DNA of 64,000 bases from contig CM041776.1 in assembly GCA_023374045.1 (NCBI GenBank), positions 120,485,000-120,548,999 on the forward strand. The letters run 5' to 3'. The notes beneath the pieces are model-generated. The model was given only the letters and a program-made list of their open reading frames with translations. It had not been told where the DNA came from and searched no databases. Source of the stretch: Limonium bicolor. Taxonomy: Eukaryota; Streptophyta; Magnoliopsida; Caryophyllales; Plumbaginaceae. Of this stretch, positions 46,651-58,434 are shown piece after piece (the stretch's first letter is position 1; the number at the start of each line of letters is the position of its first letter). The position numbers and the translations under genes were made by a program.

Positions 46651-47217
46651 GAGGAGGTTTTCCCGTTGGACCTGATAGAGTTCAGAGGCCTGGGTTTTGA
46701 CGTCATCGTGGGCATGAATTGGTTAGAGAAACACCGAGGCTGTATATTGTGTGCCGAGCACAGACTACTTCTAAAGAGCCCGTCCGGCGTTACTGTATCC
46801 TATCGCTAGCACCCCCGACAGCCGTCAGTGAAGGTCATTTCAGCCATGACCATGGCCAAAGAAATTTAGAAGCAGCAGGAGGTGTACCTTTGTTATGTAC
46901 AGGATACTCAGCAAGACCCGGAGTTTAATCCTGATGTACCAGTGGTTGGGGAGTTTCCAGACCTCTTCCCTAAGGAGCTTCCCGGTATGCCACCACCACG
47001 AGAGGTTGAGTTCACTATTGACCTAGTACCCGGGACAGGACCCATTGCCAAAGCCCCGTACAGAATGGCCCCGGCAGAGATGGCGGAGTTGAAGGAGCAA
47101 TTGAAGGAGTTGTTGGATAAGGGATTCATACGCCCGAGCGTATCCCCTTGGGGCGCACCCGTACTGTTTGTCAAGAAGAAAGACGGCAGCCTTCGGCTAT
47201 GAATTGATTATCGTGAG
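46651..47217 (+). pseudogene. Chromovirus B pol: protease end and RT start (nonsense codons)
   Basis: In the Gag frame after the TGA: FDVIVGMNWLEKHRG, KSPSGVTVSY, then TAG at 46807, TAG at 46867, then [43 protein letters not shown] and KKDGSLRL before TGA at 47200 (Cys codon in chromovirus A, LCIDYREL). The reading frame is unbroken by indels; only stop codons interrupt it. Confidence 0.88.
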
Positions 47218-48825
47218 TTGAATGCAGTGACAGTGAAGAACCGCTACCCTTTGCCACGCATAGATGATATGTTTGACCAGCTCAGAGGAGCGATAGTATT
47301 TTCGAAGATCGACCTCAGATCAGGATACCATCAGATCCCAGTGAAGGAGAGCGACATCGAAAAGACCGCATTCAGGACCCGATACGGCCACTATGAATTC
47401 ACCGTTATGCCGTTTGGATTGACTAATGCCCCGACGAGGTTTATGGACTTGATGCACCGAGTTTTCAGAGATCAGTTGGACAAGACAGTCGTGGTATTTA
47501 TTGATGACATACTGGTATATTCGAGGACCAAGGAAGAGCATCAGCACCATCTCAGGCAGGTACTCGAGACTCTCAGAACCAACCAGTTGTACGCCAAATT
47601 CTCTAAGTGTGAATTCTGGTTAGAGCAAGTAGCATTCCTTGGACATATCGTTTCTGATGCCGGGATAGCAGTTGATCCGGCTAAAGTAGAAGCAGTACGC
47701 ACATGGCCGAGACCAAAGTCTGTGACAGATATACGAAGCTTCCTTGGTTTAGCAGGCTACTACCAACGGTTTGTTAAGGATTTCTCCCGTATCGCAAAAC
47801 CAATGACAAACCTCATCAAGAAAGATACCCCTTTCACTTGGACAGCAGACTGTGAGGCAGCATTTCAAAAGTTGAAGAACGCATTGACCTCAGCCCCCAT
47901 CCTCACGATTCCCGAAGGTACCGATGGATACGAAGTCTACTGTGATGCATCCGGTATGGGTATGGGATGTGTCCTCATGCAGCACGGGAAAGTTGTCGCC
48001 TACGCCTCCCGTCAATTGAAGAAGCACGAAGAACACTACCCCACACATGACCTTGAGCTTGGAGCAGTTGTGTTTGCACTCAAAATTTGGCGTCATTACC
48101 TTTACGGTTCACAGATCACCATCTACTCCGACCACAAAAGCTTAAAGTATGTGTTCACCCAAAAAGAACTGAATATGAGACAGCGCAGATGGATGGAGTT
48201 CCTCAAGGACTATGATATCAATCTTCAGTATAAGGAGCGAAAAGCCAATGTAGTTGCCGATGCACTTAGCCGCAGGGCTCACACATTGCATACACTCATA
48301 GCAGGCACCAGCCTAGTCGAAGAAGTTCGTGATGCTCAGCAGAACGACAGAGTAATGGCTGATATTAGATGGAAGTTAGTCGATGGCACATTAGATAAGA
48401 AGAAATATGACTATCAGCTTCACGAGGATGGCCTGATACGTGTGAATGGCAGATTATGTATTCCCCACGAGAGCGCAGAGCTCAAGGAGCGCATCATGAG
48501 AGAGTCTCATTCTTCTACTACTTCTATTCACCCTGGAGCTTCAAAAATGTACAAAGACATGAAGCGATACTTTTGGTGGGTTGGCATGAAGAACGACGTC
48601 TTGAACTTCGTTATCAGATGCCTCACCTGTCAGAAAATAAAATTTGAACACCGGAAACCTGGAGGCACCGTGCAGCCAATGCCTATTCCAGAGTGGAAAT
48701 TCTATGATCTATCGATGGATTTTGTAGTCGGACTGCCACCGACCAGAGGAGGATTGAATATGATATGGGTAATAGTCGATCGCCTTACTAAGGTAGCACG
48801 ATTCATTCCTATGAAGGACACATGA
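47218..48825 (+). CDS. pol: Chromovirus B pol: RT, RNase H and integrase core
   Basis: A 535-codon open stretch of the polyprotein. [11 protein letters not shown] (32-40), FIDDILVYS with DD at 96-97. RNase [16 protein letters not shown] and [18 protein letters not shown]. Integrase: [17 protein letters not shown] ... CLTCQ zinc region and SMDFVVGLP with the first catalytic Asp. It ends at TGA where chromovirus A has Trp (KDTW). It would do reverse transcription and integration if the flanking stops were absent or read through. Confidence 0.92.
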   Translation: MNAVTVKNRYPLPRIDDMFDQLRGAIVFSKIDLRSGYHQIPVKESDIEKTAFRTRYGHYEFTVMPFGLTNAPTRFMDLMHRVFRDQLDKTVVVFIDDILVYSRTKEEHQHHLRQVLETLRTNQLYAKFSKCEFWLEQVAFLGHIVSDAGIAVDPAKVEAVRTWPRPKSVTDIRSFLGLAGYYQRFVKDFSRIAKPMTNLIKKDTPFTWTADCEAAFQKLKNALTSAPILTIPEGTDGYEVYCDASGMGMGCVLMQHGKVVAYASRQLKKHEEHYPTHDLELGAVVFALKIWRHYLYGSQITIYSDHKSLKYVFTQKELNMRQRRWMEFLKDYDINLQYKERKANVVADALSRRAHTLHTLIAGTSLVEEVRDAQQNDRVMADIRWKLVDGTLDKKKYDYQLHEDGLIRVNGRLCIPHESAELKERIMRESHSSTTSIHPGASKMYKDMKRYFWWVGMKNDVLNFVIRCLTCQKIKFEHRKPGGTVQPMPIPEWKFYDLSMDFVVGLPPTRGGLNMIWVIVDRLTKVARFIPMKDT

Positions 48826-49035
48826 AAGGTGTCGAAACTAGCCGAGCTTTTTGATAAGGAGATTTTAAGACACCATGGAGTGCCAAAGACGATAGTGTCG
48901 GATAGGGACACGAGATTCCTTTCGAGATATTGGAGGGCTTCACGAGAAGCGATAGGCACCGAGCTGAAGCTTAGCACTGCTTTCCACCCGTAGACCGATG
49001 GTCAGACGGAGAGAACCATCCAAACCCTAGAGGAC
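48826..49035 (+). pseudogene. Chromovirus B pol: integrase core end (nonsense codons)
   Basis: In frame with both neighbours: [23 protein letters not shown] (second catalytic Asp) and LSTAFHP, then TAG at 48991 where Gln is expected, then TDGQTERTIQTLED holding the third catalytic residue (Glu). The same Gln codon is TAG in chromovirus A. Confidence 0.88.
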
Positions 49036-49767
49036 ATGCTTAGAGCCTGTGCATTGGACTTCAAGGGCAGTTGGTTGGATAAGTTGCACCTCATCGAGTT
49101 TGCATATAATAATAGTTACCACGCCTCAATCAAGATGCCACCTTTTCAGGCGTTATATGGTAGACCTTGCCGTACACCGTTGTGCTGGGACGAGTCCAGC
49201 GAAGCTTTCATCATAGGCCCAGACTATTTGCAGCAGGTTCAGGCAGAGGTCCAGCAGATCAGGAAGAACATAAAGGCCGCACAGGATAGACAGAAAGCAT
49301 ATGCAGATAATAGACGTCGAGACCTGGAGTTCGCCGTTGGCGACCAGGTGTTCTTGAAAGTGTTGCCGATGAAAGGAATCTTCAGATTTGGGCAAAAAGG
49401 GAAGTTGAGCCCGAAATTCATAGGCCCGTACAGTATTAGGCAACGTGTGGGCCCAGTTACTTATCGACTCGATCTACCCTCAGAGTTGGGACGAGTTCAT
49501 GATATATTCCACGTCTCTCGGCTAAAGAAATACATGCCTGATCCCTCACATGTACTACAGCCCGAGAGGCTAGTCCTAGAGCCCACATTGAGATCAGTGG
49601 AGACACCTCAAAGAATCCTAGACACTAAGACCCGAGAGACCCGGAACAAGTCAATTAGACTAGTGAAGGTGTTATGGTCAAATCAAGATATAGAGGAAGC
49701 CACATGGGAGCTCGAAAATAAGATGAGAGATATGTACCCCCATCTTTTCACTGATACTTCAGTTTAG
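49036..49767 (+). CDS. Chromovirus B pol: integrase C-terminus and chromodomain
   Basis: 243 open codons to the natural stop TAG. SPF-like motif PPFQALYGRPCRTPLCW, GDQVFLKV, GKLSPKFIGPYSI, VHDIFHVSRLKKY, then the chromodomain-like tail ETPQRILDTK ... VKVLWSNQDIEEATWELE ... YPHLF. The tail is complete here, whereas chromovirus A has a TAA at HVS. Recognises marked chromatin in the family; this explains nesting in other repeats. Confidence 0.9.
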   Translation: MLRACALDFKGSWLDKLHLIEFAYNNSYHASIKMPPFQALYGRPCRTPLCWDESSEAFIIGPDYLQQVQAEVQQIRKNIKAAQDRQKAYADNRRRDLEFAVGDQVFLKVLPMKGIFRFGQKGKLSPKFIGPYSIRQRVGPVTYRLDLPSELGRVHDIFHVSRLKKYMPDPSHVLQPERLVLEPTLRSVETPQRILDTKTRETRNKSIRLVKVLWSNQDIEEATWELENKMRDMYPHLFTDTSV

Positions 49768-50231
49768 TGTAGGGTACGAGGGCGTACCCCTCTTTTAAGG
49801 GGGGTAAGCGCGTTTCGTTTTGGATGTGTTTGCGTGTGTCGCTATGTTGAAATTCTACAACCACATGTTGATGGTTGGTAGATTTGAGTGTGAGAATGTT
49901 ATGTACATTTATGTACGCTTTGTATGAATGAATGTGTGTGCCATGGTTTGCACTCTAGCATGTTGTATGCTCGGTATGAATGAGTATTGTGTGTCTTGGC
50001 CTGCACTTTAGCATGTTATATACATTGCTAACATTTTGGTTTACCCTGAGTACGCGTGTGAAGCCACTGATGTGGCAAGGTGCTTAGAAGCACCGAGAAT
50101 TTTAATTATGAACTTAATCCTTTGTGTATCGTGAATGAATGCGGGACTGGATCCCTAAGATTACCAGGAGTAGAAAATATAAGTTAAGGAAGTAAGACTT
50201 CGGGACGAAGTCTCTTTTAAGGGGGGTAAGC
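49768..50231 (+). other. Chromovirus B 3' untranslated region with duplicated polypurine tract
   Basis: Non-coding. The 18-base tcttttaaggggggtaag occurs at 49791-49808 and again at 50213-50230 directly before the 3' LTR. The second is the functional position; the first may be a secondary plus-strand start or a leftover of rearrangement. Confidence 0.85.
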
Positions 50232-53200
50232 TGAAATACCCCTAAGTGTTAAACGTATAAAACCATAACATGTTTTATAATATGGACATAAAATAACGTA
50301 CGAACAATTAAATCTAGTACATATATATATGTACGAACACGAAAGTACATATATGTAACGTTACGTTACGATATTATGACGCGGTGAATAAGTGACAATG
50401 TCGTCACCTAACTTCGTAACAAAAGAAAATAATAATAATAATAGCAACACGAACTAATATATAGTCACATAAATATAAAAATAAACATGTGTATTGATTT
50501 AAGAAAAAAGGGGGGAGGAGCAAAGACGCTCTCGATGAGTTTCGAACCCGAGACCTCCCGTACTTTCCCCGAATGCCTAACCGATTGAGCTATGTTTGAT
50601 TTCAGTAGTGAAATCCACGAGTTTAAAACTAGTACCAACTAACTTAAAAATTAAAAGAGATGAAACAACACACCTCTGTAGCACCGTCTCCTTCCTCGGT
50701 GTAGCTACTGATAGGACAAAATCAACTAGGAACCAGAGGGAGACTCAGGCGACAACCTCTTTTTTTTTCTAACGCCCATACTCCTTGTAACTTGGAGTCA
50801 CTCGGGCCTTGCTCCCTTCCATTCATTGACTTAGGACTACACACCGTACCCCATCATCGAGCAACTCAACCCAAGGCAAAGAAAGCAATAACCATAACGT
50901 TTTCTTTTCTGAGTTCGCCCGACAATCAGAAACACCACCATCCAACAGGGACATCAAACTCTGTGTCCTTCTCAAACACCCACTGCACCTAAGCATTTTG
51001 CACCAGAGCCATATCTTTTTCAAACTCCCACACACTGCACTGGTCCCCCGTGTCCTGTGCCATCCCATTAAAAAAAAACACATAAACCACCTCCTCGACT
51101 CCCCTGCTATGCATCTTTCTGCATGGGCAGGAACTTCTTCCACACTCTCTGATGCAAACACGCAGGGTAAGTGTTGCTGGGTTTCTCTTCTTCTCTTCTG
51201 TTTGGTTTCTATGTCGAATTGCCTGGATTGCATGACTCACTCCCTCTGCATTGTTTGGGTAACGCTGGCTAGAAACTAAACCAACGAGGAGTGCCCAAGC
51301 TTCCCAGAAAGAACAGCCCCACTTCTGCTACAGAAGGAAAACCAGTCAAGGTGAACCAAAGCCTTCATGGCACTTTTGATTTTCTTCTGTTTTGCGGTTT
51401 CAATTAAAAAAAAAACTGACACTAGACTCTTGCGTTCCTCCTTGTCAAACTAGTGAACCCCAACACCTTGGTCCCTCCTGTCTGTCTGATCGAGCTGGCG
51501 CTCAAACCCCTTGAAATCTGAAACAATAAACTCAAGTAACTAACAAGGTAAGAGTGCTGCAACAGTTTCCTTACTGCTCTCTGTTGGTTTGGTCTGAAAA
51601 CCCATGCACCAGTCTCCCTGACTGTGTTCTTGTGTCACGAAAGAACTGTGCATGCTAGGTAAGAGTGAAGCACTGGGAAACTTGAAACGTGTACCCTTCT
51701 GTCCAAGGAAAATCCCTCCATAAACTGTAACCCACCGGTCTGAATTCTAACCCAAGCCGTGCAAAATAATCCAAGTGCAAGAGCCTGGTAGCGTGCCTAG
51801 ACCAACAAGAGAAAAGCCACCAAGCTTTCACTGGACCGTAGCGAACTCCGACGGGACTTCGAGTGTAAGACGACTCGTGCTTTCAAATAAGGTATGGACA
51901 TGTGTGGTTCGTATGTTGTCGTGTTACACGGCTTGTGTGTTGTGTGCTCTGTGTGAAAAGACTATAAGATTAAATCATGAAACTGGTTTGCTTACTTATT
52001 GTGTTGCATGATTGCTATATCATTATTGTATGTTATTTGCGCGCACACAGTAGTTTAGTCCCTTCACGTTTATGGAATTGGAGAGGAATCACTGAGAACT
52101 ATGAAAACAAAGAAAATACCATTAAAGGGAACTCCTCCCTAACCACGGAGGACGTACCATGACACCCACTATGGTGTCTGTTCATTAATGAGAATAAAGA
52201 GTAAATATCAACTGGAGGAACATGAAGATAACCCGGGAAGACAACTTCTCGGGCCGTGCGGTATTGAATATATTCGGGAGTTGGTATCTACATCAGATCC
52301 TTCGACCGACCATTATGGAGCACATCTTGGGGTCTAAAGATGACCCCTCTTTCTCGACGAACGACGCCGGGATTGGAAGATTGGCAATTTGAGAAGCATG
52401 ACCTGGGGTCTAGAGACGACCCCTCTTTCTCGACCTGACGTCGAGATTGGAGGATCAGCTAATTGGAGAGCATAACCTGGGGTCTAAAGACGACCCCTCT
52501 TTCTCGACGTACGGCGCCGGGAATGGAGGTATGAACTAAGGAGGAGACGTCCTCTAACGTGCGGTGATAAGAGAACTCACAATTAGTCTATAAAGAAGTA
52601 AGAAGAGATAAGCACCTATACTATATGGTCACGGGAACTAACCCACATCCCTAGACCTGGTGCACGAAGGAGAAAGAGAAGTACACATGATGAAAATAAA
52701 GGAAAAAGAGATGAAAACACTCCACGTTGAATGATCCCACTGTGAGGATCATCGCTATTCAAATTCTCTCATAAGCTCGACTTGTTTTACAATGTTTGTG
52801 GTGCTTGTTGTTAACTCTATGCCTAATATGTTGAGTGTTGCTATGTTGGTGTAGTATATTGGATGTGCTATGTTAATGTCGTGTGTTGGATGTTATTGCT
52901 TTACTATAGCATGCAATTTGGACTTAATCATATTCGATCAAGTAGTCGTGTGGCCTGGTAACATGCGGCCTTCACACGTTCATACTCGGCATAGTTTTGC
53001 TGAGTCCTTTATTTTTACAGGTATGAAACGAGAAGCGGGCGGAGAGTAGGCACGGGTGACTACCCCAGGGGTAGTCTATAGGGCAGGACTTTTAGTAGTA
53101 TGTTGTTAGTGTATGGGTTATGACTTTGTTGTACTTTCGGATCATGTTGTTGAACTAAGAACTTATGTTGTAGAATTCTCGGTATTTGGTCTGTAATATC

Positions 53201-53376
53201 TGTTATTCTTGGATTTGATTGTGGTTTAATTCCAGTCATTCGGACCGCAGCTTAGTATTGATGTTGTTTGTTGTGTCAACCACGTGGGTGGTTGGCGTCT
53301 GTGACACCCGAGTAGAAGTTGTGAATCCGCTGTTTCGTCTTTTCGTGATCTCGTTGGGTTACCCGGGGGTCTTACA
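50232..53376 (+). mobile_element. Chromovirus B 3' LTR
   Basis: 3145 bp, TGAAATACCCC to GTCTTACA, near-identical to the 5' LTR, including the tRNA-like segment (50538-50592), tandem repeats (52328-52540) and TATA-like site. Followed by gtaca. Confidence 0.94.
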
Positions 53377-53381
53377 GTACA

Positions 53382-56207
53382 GCACAATATTTTATTTTAT
53401 TTTTATTTTGACCATGTAATGTTTATGTAATGTTATTCCATATACTAATATCATATAACATGATATTTTTATCTCATATAACTTATAACCTATAGTTTTT
53501 ATACAAAACTATTATAATTGCCGAAAAGGCACAATTCATATAATCTTGTTTTATTAACTTACCATATCTTTTTATTTAACTTTATAAAAAGTATAACCTA
53601 AGGTTATATATATATATATATGAAAATAACCGAACATGCCTATATCTTGTTCTTATTTATTTTCCAGCACCATTAACTTTTCACATTTACAATTCGACCA
53701 CATATATAATATTATGTTATATATGTCATATATTATAACATTTTAAACCTTAATATAAATATAACATATAGTTATATAAATTCTAAATTGTCGAACAGAC
53801 CCTGTTCTAAATCATTTTTCCACCCTTTAACTTTCTATATTTACCAATTGACCCCTTTTTATAACATATAGTTCCTAATGTTATCAAAACTATATATTAT
53901 ACACATTTCTTATTAAAACCCCTTATATTATTCTAAAAATCACCAAATTACATCAGAAGGTTATAAATATCATTTCTAACCCATATACTTTCGGTAATTA
54001 CATTTCCACCCCATATATTATGTAATTTGTAAGAATGACATAAATAACTATATATTATACATATATAATTTATTTTAACTCCAAATTCAACCCAATAAAT
54101 TCCTAAAAATTCCTAATAGCCCATGGGTGTTTAAAATACCATTTTAAACCCCTAAGTTTCGGTAATCCCACGTATACCCCAATTATGATACAAATTTTAC
54201 CATTTAATACAAAACCTATTATATAGTCATAAATAAATTATTTAGCTTATCTAATTTGGTCAACACGTACCATATGGTCAAGGTTAACCTCCTTAATATT
54301 GCCTTGACCAGTATTTGCCCTTATTTACGGTTTCTACCCCATATTTTCTAGAAATTATAATTTAACCCCAAAACTTTATAAAATATTATAATTTTTATTT
54401 AAACTCCTTTTAACACCTAATTTTCGGCTATATTAATATTTAGCCCCCAAATTTTATTTAATTATAGTTTGACCCCTATATAATTCCGGTAATATTAATT
54501 ATTACCCTAAACTAAATTAAAACCTTAAAATACATAATTAAAATGGCCTAAGGTACATAGCCTTATTACAAACATTAGCATATAAAATAAATTACACATA
54601 AATGTCTCAAAATAGCTTAAACTCTCGGCCTTACCCATATCTTCTCCATATTTACCAATTTTCCACATAATGTCTCAAATTTGACAATTATGTTATTTAA
54701 TCACCTAGGTTATTTTACTAACTCATTTCCTAGTTAGCATAAGGTCAAATTTGACCACTTCACTAGGTTCACTCACGGCAATAATATAACATAAGCTTAT
54801 AAATCATATTAACCTAATATTAAGGTGTTATACCTTGATTTAAATGCTCCTTAAGGCTTGTTTGGCCACGGCAAGATGGGGAAATAATTTGGACAGCTTG
54901 ATTAACATGTTTACACAGCAAACAAGATATGATTACACTCCAAGCATGAGCTAATCATAGGTAGTGTTTTAGTACACAAATCTAAGGTAAAATTACCTTA
55001 TAATAGCAAGGGTTCCAAGGGCTGTTCTTGGCCTATTTTTCCAGAGGAAAAAGTGTGTCAAAATACCTTCTAAGTTCAAGCATAAAACCATAGGAATTCA
55101 AGCAAGAAGATGGCTAGGTTTTTCCTTGATTAAAATGCCAAAATGGTGTTTTTGGCATGGATTTGGCTAATCCTTGAAGCTCTTGATATACCAACTGAAC
55201 AAGCATGAAAAGAAGGAGAAAATAAGCCTAGGAAGCTAAGGAATGCAACCAGAATTAGAGTAAAAGAAGAGTTACATGCTTAAAGCATGTTTTTACCTTA
55301 GAAATGTCTTAAGCTTTCTTCCCCTTATATTTGAGTTTCAGCTGAGTTTGGACCTTCCCTTTTAACAAAAACTTGTGCTAGATGAGTGGATGAAAGTGGT
55401 TGGAAGTTTGCTTAATGGAAAGAGGAAGGAAGGATGAAGAGAATGACATATAACATGTTTTGAATGTTTACCTTATGCCATGGGAGTTTCTCTTTGAATT
55501 TGGCTGCTTCCTAGCTCAAAAATGAAGGAAGAGAGGGTCTGGTTGCTGAACTTACCGCTGGATCGGGGTGAGATGAAAGAGAAAGAGTAAAATAAGTTTA
55601 TAAGGTAAGATTATCTTACTTTAGGTAATAGTCACTTATGAGTCATCCTTAGATATTTTAGGGCTGACTAATGGATAAGGAGGGAGCCTTAAACAGGCAG
55701 AAATGGATGGTCAAAGTCAAGGGTATTGGCTTGACCATGACTAGATTAAGAAATAAGTGTTATAAAAGTACTATTCACACATTAGTCCACAAATTTCTGA
55801 TTTTTTTGGAAAACTTTGAATTAGACATTATAATGTGGTAAATTATGTTACATTAGTATATTTAAGGGTAATCAAGGCCCTAAAACCAATCAAAACTCAT
55901 TTTAAAGACAATCTCACAAAAACATGCTTTAAGGAGTTTTAAAGCATATTTTGTGTCTTGACGTGTTTTAGAGCTTAGTTTTCTTTGATAATGGTTTTAT
56001 TATGTTCATTAATGAGTTATAATACTTAGGAATCAAATTTGGATCCTAAGGAGTTCATTTGGGCACATATTTGCCCTAAATGGTCACAAGGTGTAATTCT
56101 TGTTTTATGATGACCATTGTTGTTTAAAATTGATTTTAAGGCATTTTTAGGCCTTAATTCATTTTATTTGATGTTTAGTCAATCTTTTATTATTTAGGGA
56201 TATTTCA
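53382..56207 (-). mobile_element. Probable LTR of a third chromovirus, right piece
   Basis: Continues 39622-41786 across the chromovirus B insertion. AT-rich to about 54800, then a more balanced stretch. It ends tttagggatatttca at 56207, comparable to the LTR end ggggtatttca in chromovirus A; read on the minus strand this is a TGAAATA start. No polypurine tract follows. No gene is seen. Confidence 0.5.
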
Positions 56208-57327
56208 TATAAGTGGACCTAGAAGCAAATCAGATCCTAATAAACCAAATCAACATAAGAAAAGGTTCAACACCGAGGCTCACTAACTGGCGACTTTGTT
56301 GGGGATTTTAATCTTAATGTTAACTTGTTAAATTCTAAGATAAGAGGGCTTAACTTGAAATTATTATTTATGGATTTTATTAAGTTGTTTGTTTACTTTT
56401 GTGCACACTTTAAATTTCTACACTTATGCATCATGCAAGAGCGAGGGTCTAAACCAATCTCACCCCGGGACCCGCACTCGGTGACCCATGTCAAGCACTC
56501 ACACCTTTTAAGGTGATGTGAATAAGTGGAAGAAAATATGAGGATGTCGTCAAACCACATCCCCTTAATATCCGGGATTTGGCTTCAAGTATTTCCCTAA
56601 CAATATCCTTACCGGGCCTAAAGTTAGGTCAATCAAAGACTGACCTTAATCGCGCACCTTACGGTGATGTGAAAAAAGTGGGGAAGCCCAAAGAGGATAG
56701 TGTGTAAACTCTATCCCTTTGCGGCGACGTAAGCCCAAGCCTCAAGCCCCCGAACCCAAAGTCTACCTTTCATAAGTAGAGCAAAATTAACTTAGAAGGA
56801 TAGTGAAAGTAAATTGAACCCGAAAAGTTGAATACCAAGCCCCCGAACCCTAAGTCTACCTTTCATAATTTACCGTAGGTTAAATTAGGTGGCATCTCTT
56901 AATAGGTTCTAGTGAGCTAACTTAGGATTTAATAATTATAGTTTTATGACTTAGTTATTAAACTTAGGTTATAAGTGGACCTAGAACCCGATCAGATCCT
57001 AGTCAACCCGAATCAACATAGGATAGTGGTTAATAAATCAAGGCTCACACATCCACACATCTTTTTTGTCTGTCTTAGACCTTTCATTTGCATAATTCTT
57101 GAAACCTCCCTAGACTCTTTATTAAAGACTTTTGATATTTTGTATTTCTAACACTCAAAGGTTCAGACAAGGTTAATATGGTGTACTAAATAAGGTCGTA
57201 TATAATGGAATGCAAGTGGTGTATTTATTTCTTTATTTCTTTTCTTCTATACTCTGATTCACTCCTCTCAATTTTATAACAGGTACATAGTTTTAAATTA
57301 AAACACAACTCACTTTGTCAAACCGTG
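56208..57327 (+). other. Tat/Ogre-like leader remnant
   Basis: Two similar segments, near 56210-56287 (ataagtggacctagaagcaa...) and 56968-57055 (ataagtggacctagaacccg...), flank sequence with repeated cctttcataa and aagtctacc motifs and no gene. 56288-56305 (tggcgactttgttgggga) resembles the tRNA-Arg primer site of Tat/Ogre elements. No gag is present. Confidence 0.4.
56288..56305 (+). promoter_or_regulatory. tRNA-Arg-like primer binding site
   Basis: tggcgactttgttgggga differs by a few C-to-T changes from the tggcgactc-nn-ctgggga type used by Ogre/Tat elements, the pattern expected from methylated-cytosine decay. Confidence 0.5.
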
Positions 57328-57340
57328 TGCCCAATGATAC
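57328..57340. repeat. Left target-site duplication of the LINE
   Basis: gtgcccaatgata, repeated exactly at 58422-58434. Confidence 0.92.
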
Positions 57341-58421
57341 TTTTTTTAAAGAAACTAACTTTTTCATTAAAAGGAACATAATGATAAGATACAATGTGGA
57401 ATAGCAAACAACCAAAGTGTGCTCATTCCTACCCCTAGCAAATTCGCAAGACTATGGGCATCTAAATTCCGTTCCCTGAGTATAAAAACTAGGTACATTA
57501 GTAAAATAAGATAGATCAGTGAGAATTCGGTCTAAAACGAGTTTGGACTCATCGTCTAAAGCAACTGCGTGATCCTTTGTTAAGTAATCAACAAGGAGTT
57601 TACATTCAGTGAGGAAACCCACATGCCAAAAACGTGCTTCTTGTGCAGCTTGAACTGCAAACTCCAAGGCCAAAGCCTTGACCATGGTGGAAAGAAGGGC
57701 ACCTTTCTTACCACTTATGCCAGCAAATGAACTGCCTCCTATAGGGTCTTCCCCAAGAATTCCCATGCTTGTAAAATCACACGCGTCAACACTACCATCA
57801 ATATAAACTTCATACCAATCGAGTTACTCCACTCTATGACGTTGAAGCGCAGTACGAGAGACTGTAGTGGAAGCTTGTGCTTGTTGTAGAAAACTATTCA
57901 CTTGGCACCAGCCCCACATTAAGGATTTGGCGCGGTGATGATTTAGTTAATAGTGTCCAGACGATAATCGACAAAGAAACATGGTGAAATCCGTAACAGT
58001 GTGGATGGAGAAAGAGAGACACAAATCCAAATACCAGTCGCGGAATGCCTCATCAGATTTAATCGTGGAGGGTTTGGAGAAAGTCACCATGTTCCAAAAA
58101 TCTTTGACATGAGGGTAGGAAAGGAAAACATGTACCATTATCTCTACATTGGCACAGATAGAACAAGCTTGAGGAAAAGAAGTGACCCTAACATAAATGG
58201 GAGCTTTACAAGGGAGAATTCCTTGCAAAATTTTCCACCTAAAATGTCAAAGAAAATGGGGATAATGATTTGATGTGAAGATGTGCAAGAGAAATCAAAT
58301 CGACAAACAGTTGCGGCCATGGCGAGGAAGGTAAAGAGTCATAGAGAACCCACTGATTGGGAGAAATCCCAGTATGGAGGGAAAGTTACTGACCACCCTC
58401 GGGATTGGGCTATAACCAGCC
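57341..58421 (-). mobile_element. 5'-truncated LINE-1-type element
   Basis: 1081 bp between two 13-bp duplications. The minus-strand 3' end finishes in a short A run (57342-57348 on plus as T), as LINEs do. Minus frames 58228-57947 and 57766-57452 and the sequence between them encode the LINE tail. Truncation at 58421 removes endonuclease and RT. Confidence 0.9.
57452..58300 (-). pseudogene. LINE ORF2 tail: zf-RVT and RNase H-like domains
   Basis: The first frame has LPCKAPIYVRV ... CSICANVEIMVHVFLSYPHVKDFW, the CxxC...HxxxxC pattern of the reverse-transcriptase zinc-binding domain. After a frameshift and stop around 57800-57950 comes an RNase H-type segment: YIDGSV near 57800, ALALEFAVQAA, and ECKLLVDYL near the end. 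This is the C-terminal part of plant L1 ORF2 and also occurs in related host-like frames. It is inactive: RT is absent and several lesions are visible. Confidence 0.8.
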
Positions 58422-58434
58422 GTGCCCAATGATA
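58422..58434. repeat. Right target-site duplication of the LINE
   Basis: Exact copy of 57328-57340. Confidence 0.92.

Larger units (their letters stand above)
41787..53376 (+). mobile_element. Chromovirus B, complete element (11.6 kb)
   Basis: Two LTRs (3146 and 3145 bp), identical 5-bp duplications gtaca at 41782-41786 and 53377-53381, a tRNA-Met primer site, gag, pol and a polypurine tract in order. All protein domains are present in one frame but interrupted by six nonsense codons, so this copy is defective while structurally complete. LTRs differ by scattered substitutions, roughly one or two per hundred bases where compared by eye, so the insertion is fairly recent. The chromodomain-like tail places it in the Tekay/Del type of chromoviruses. 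Confidence 0.95.
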
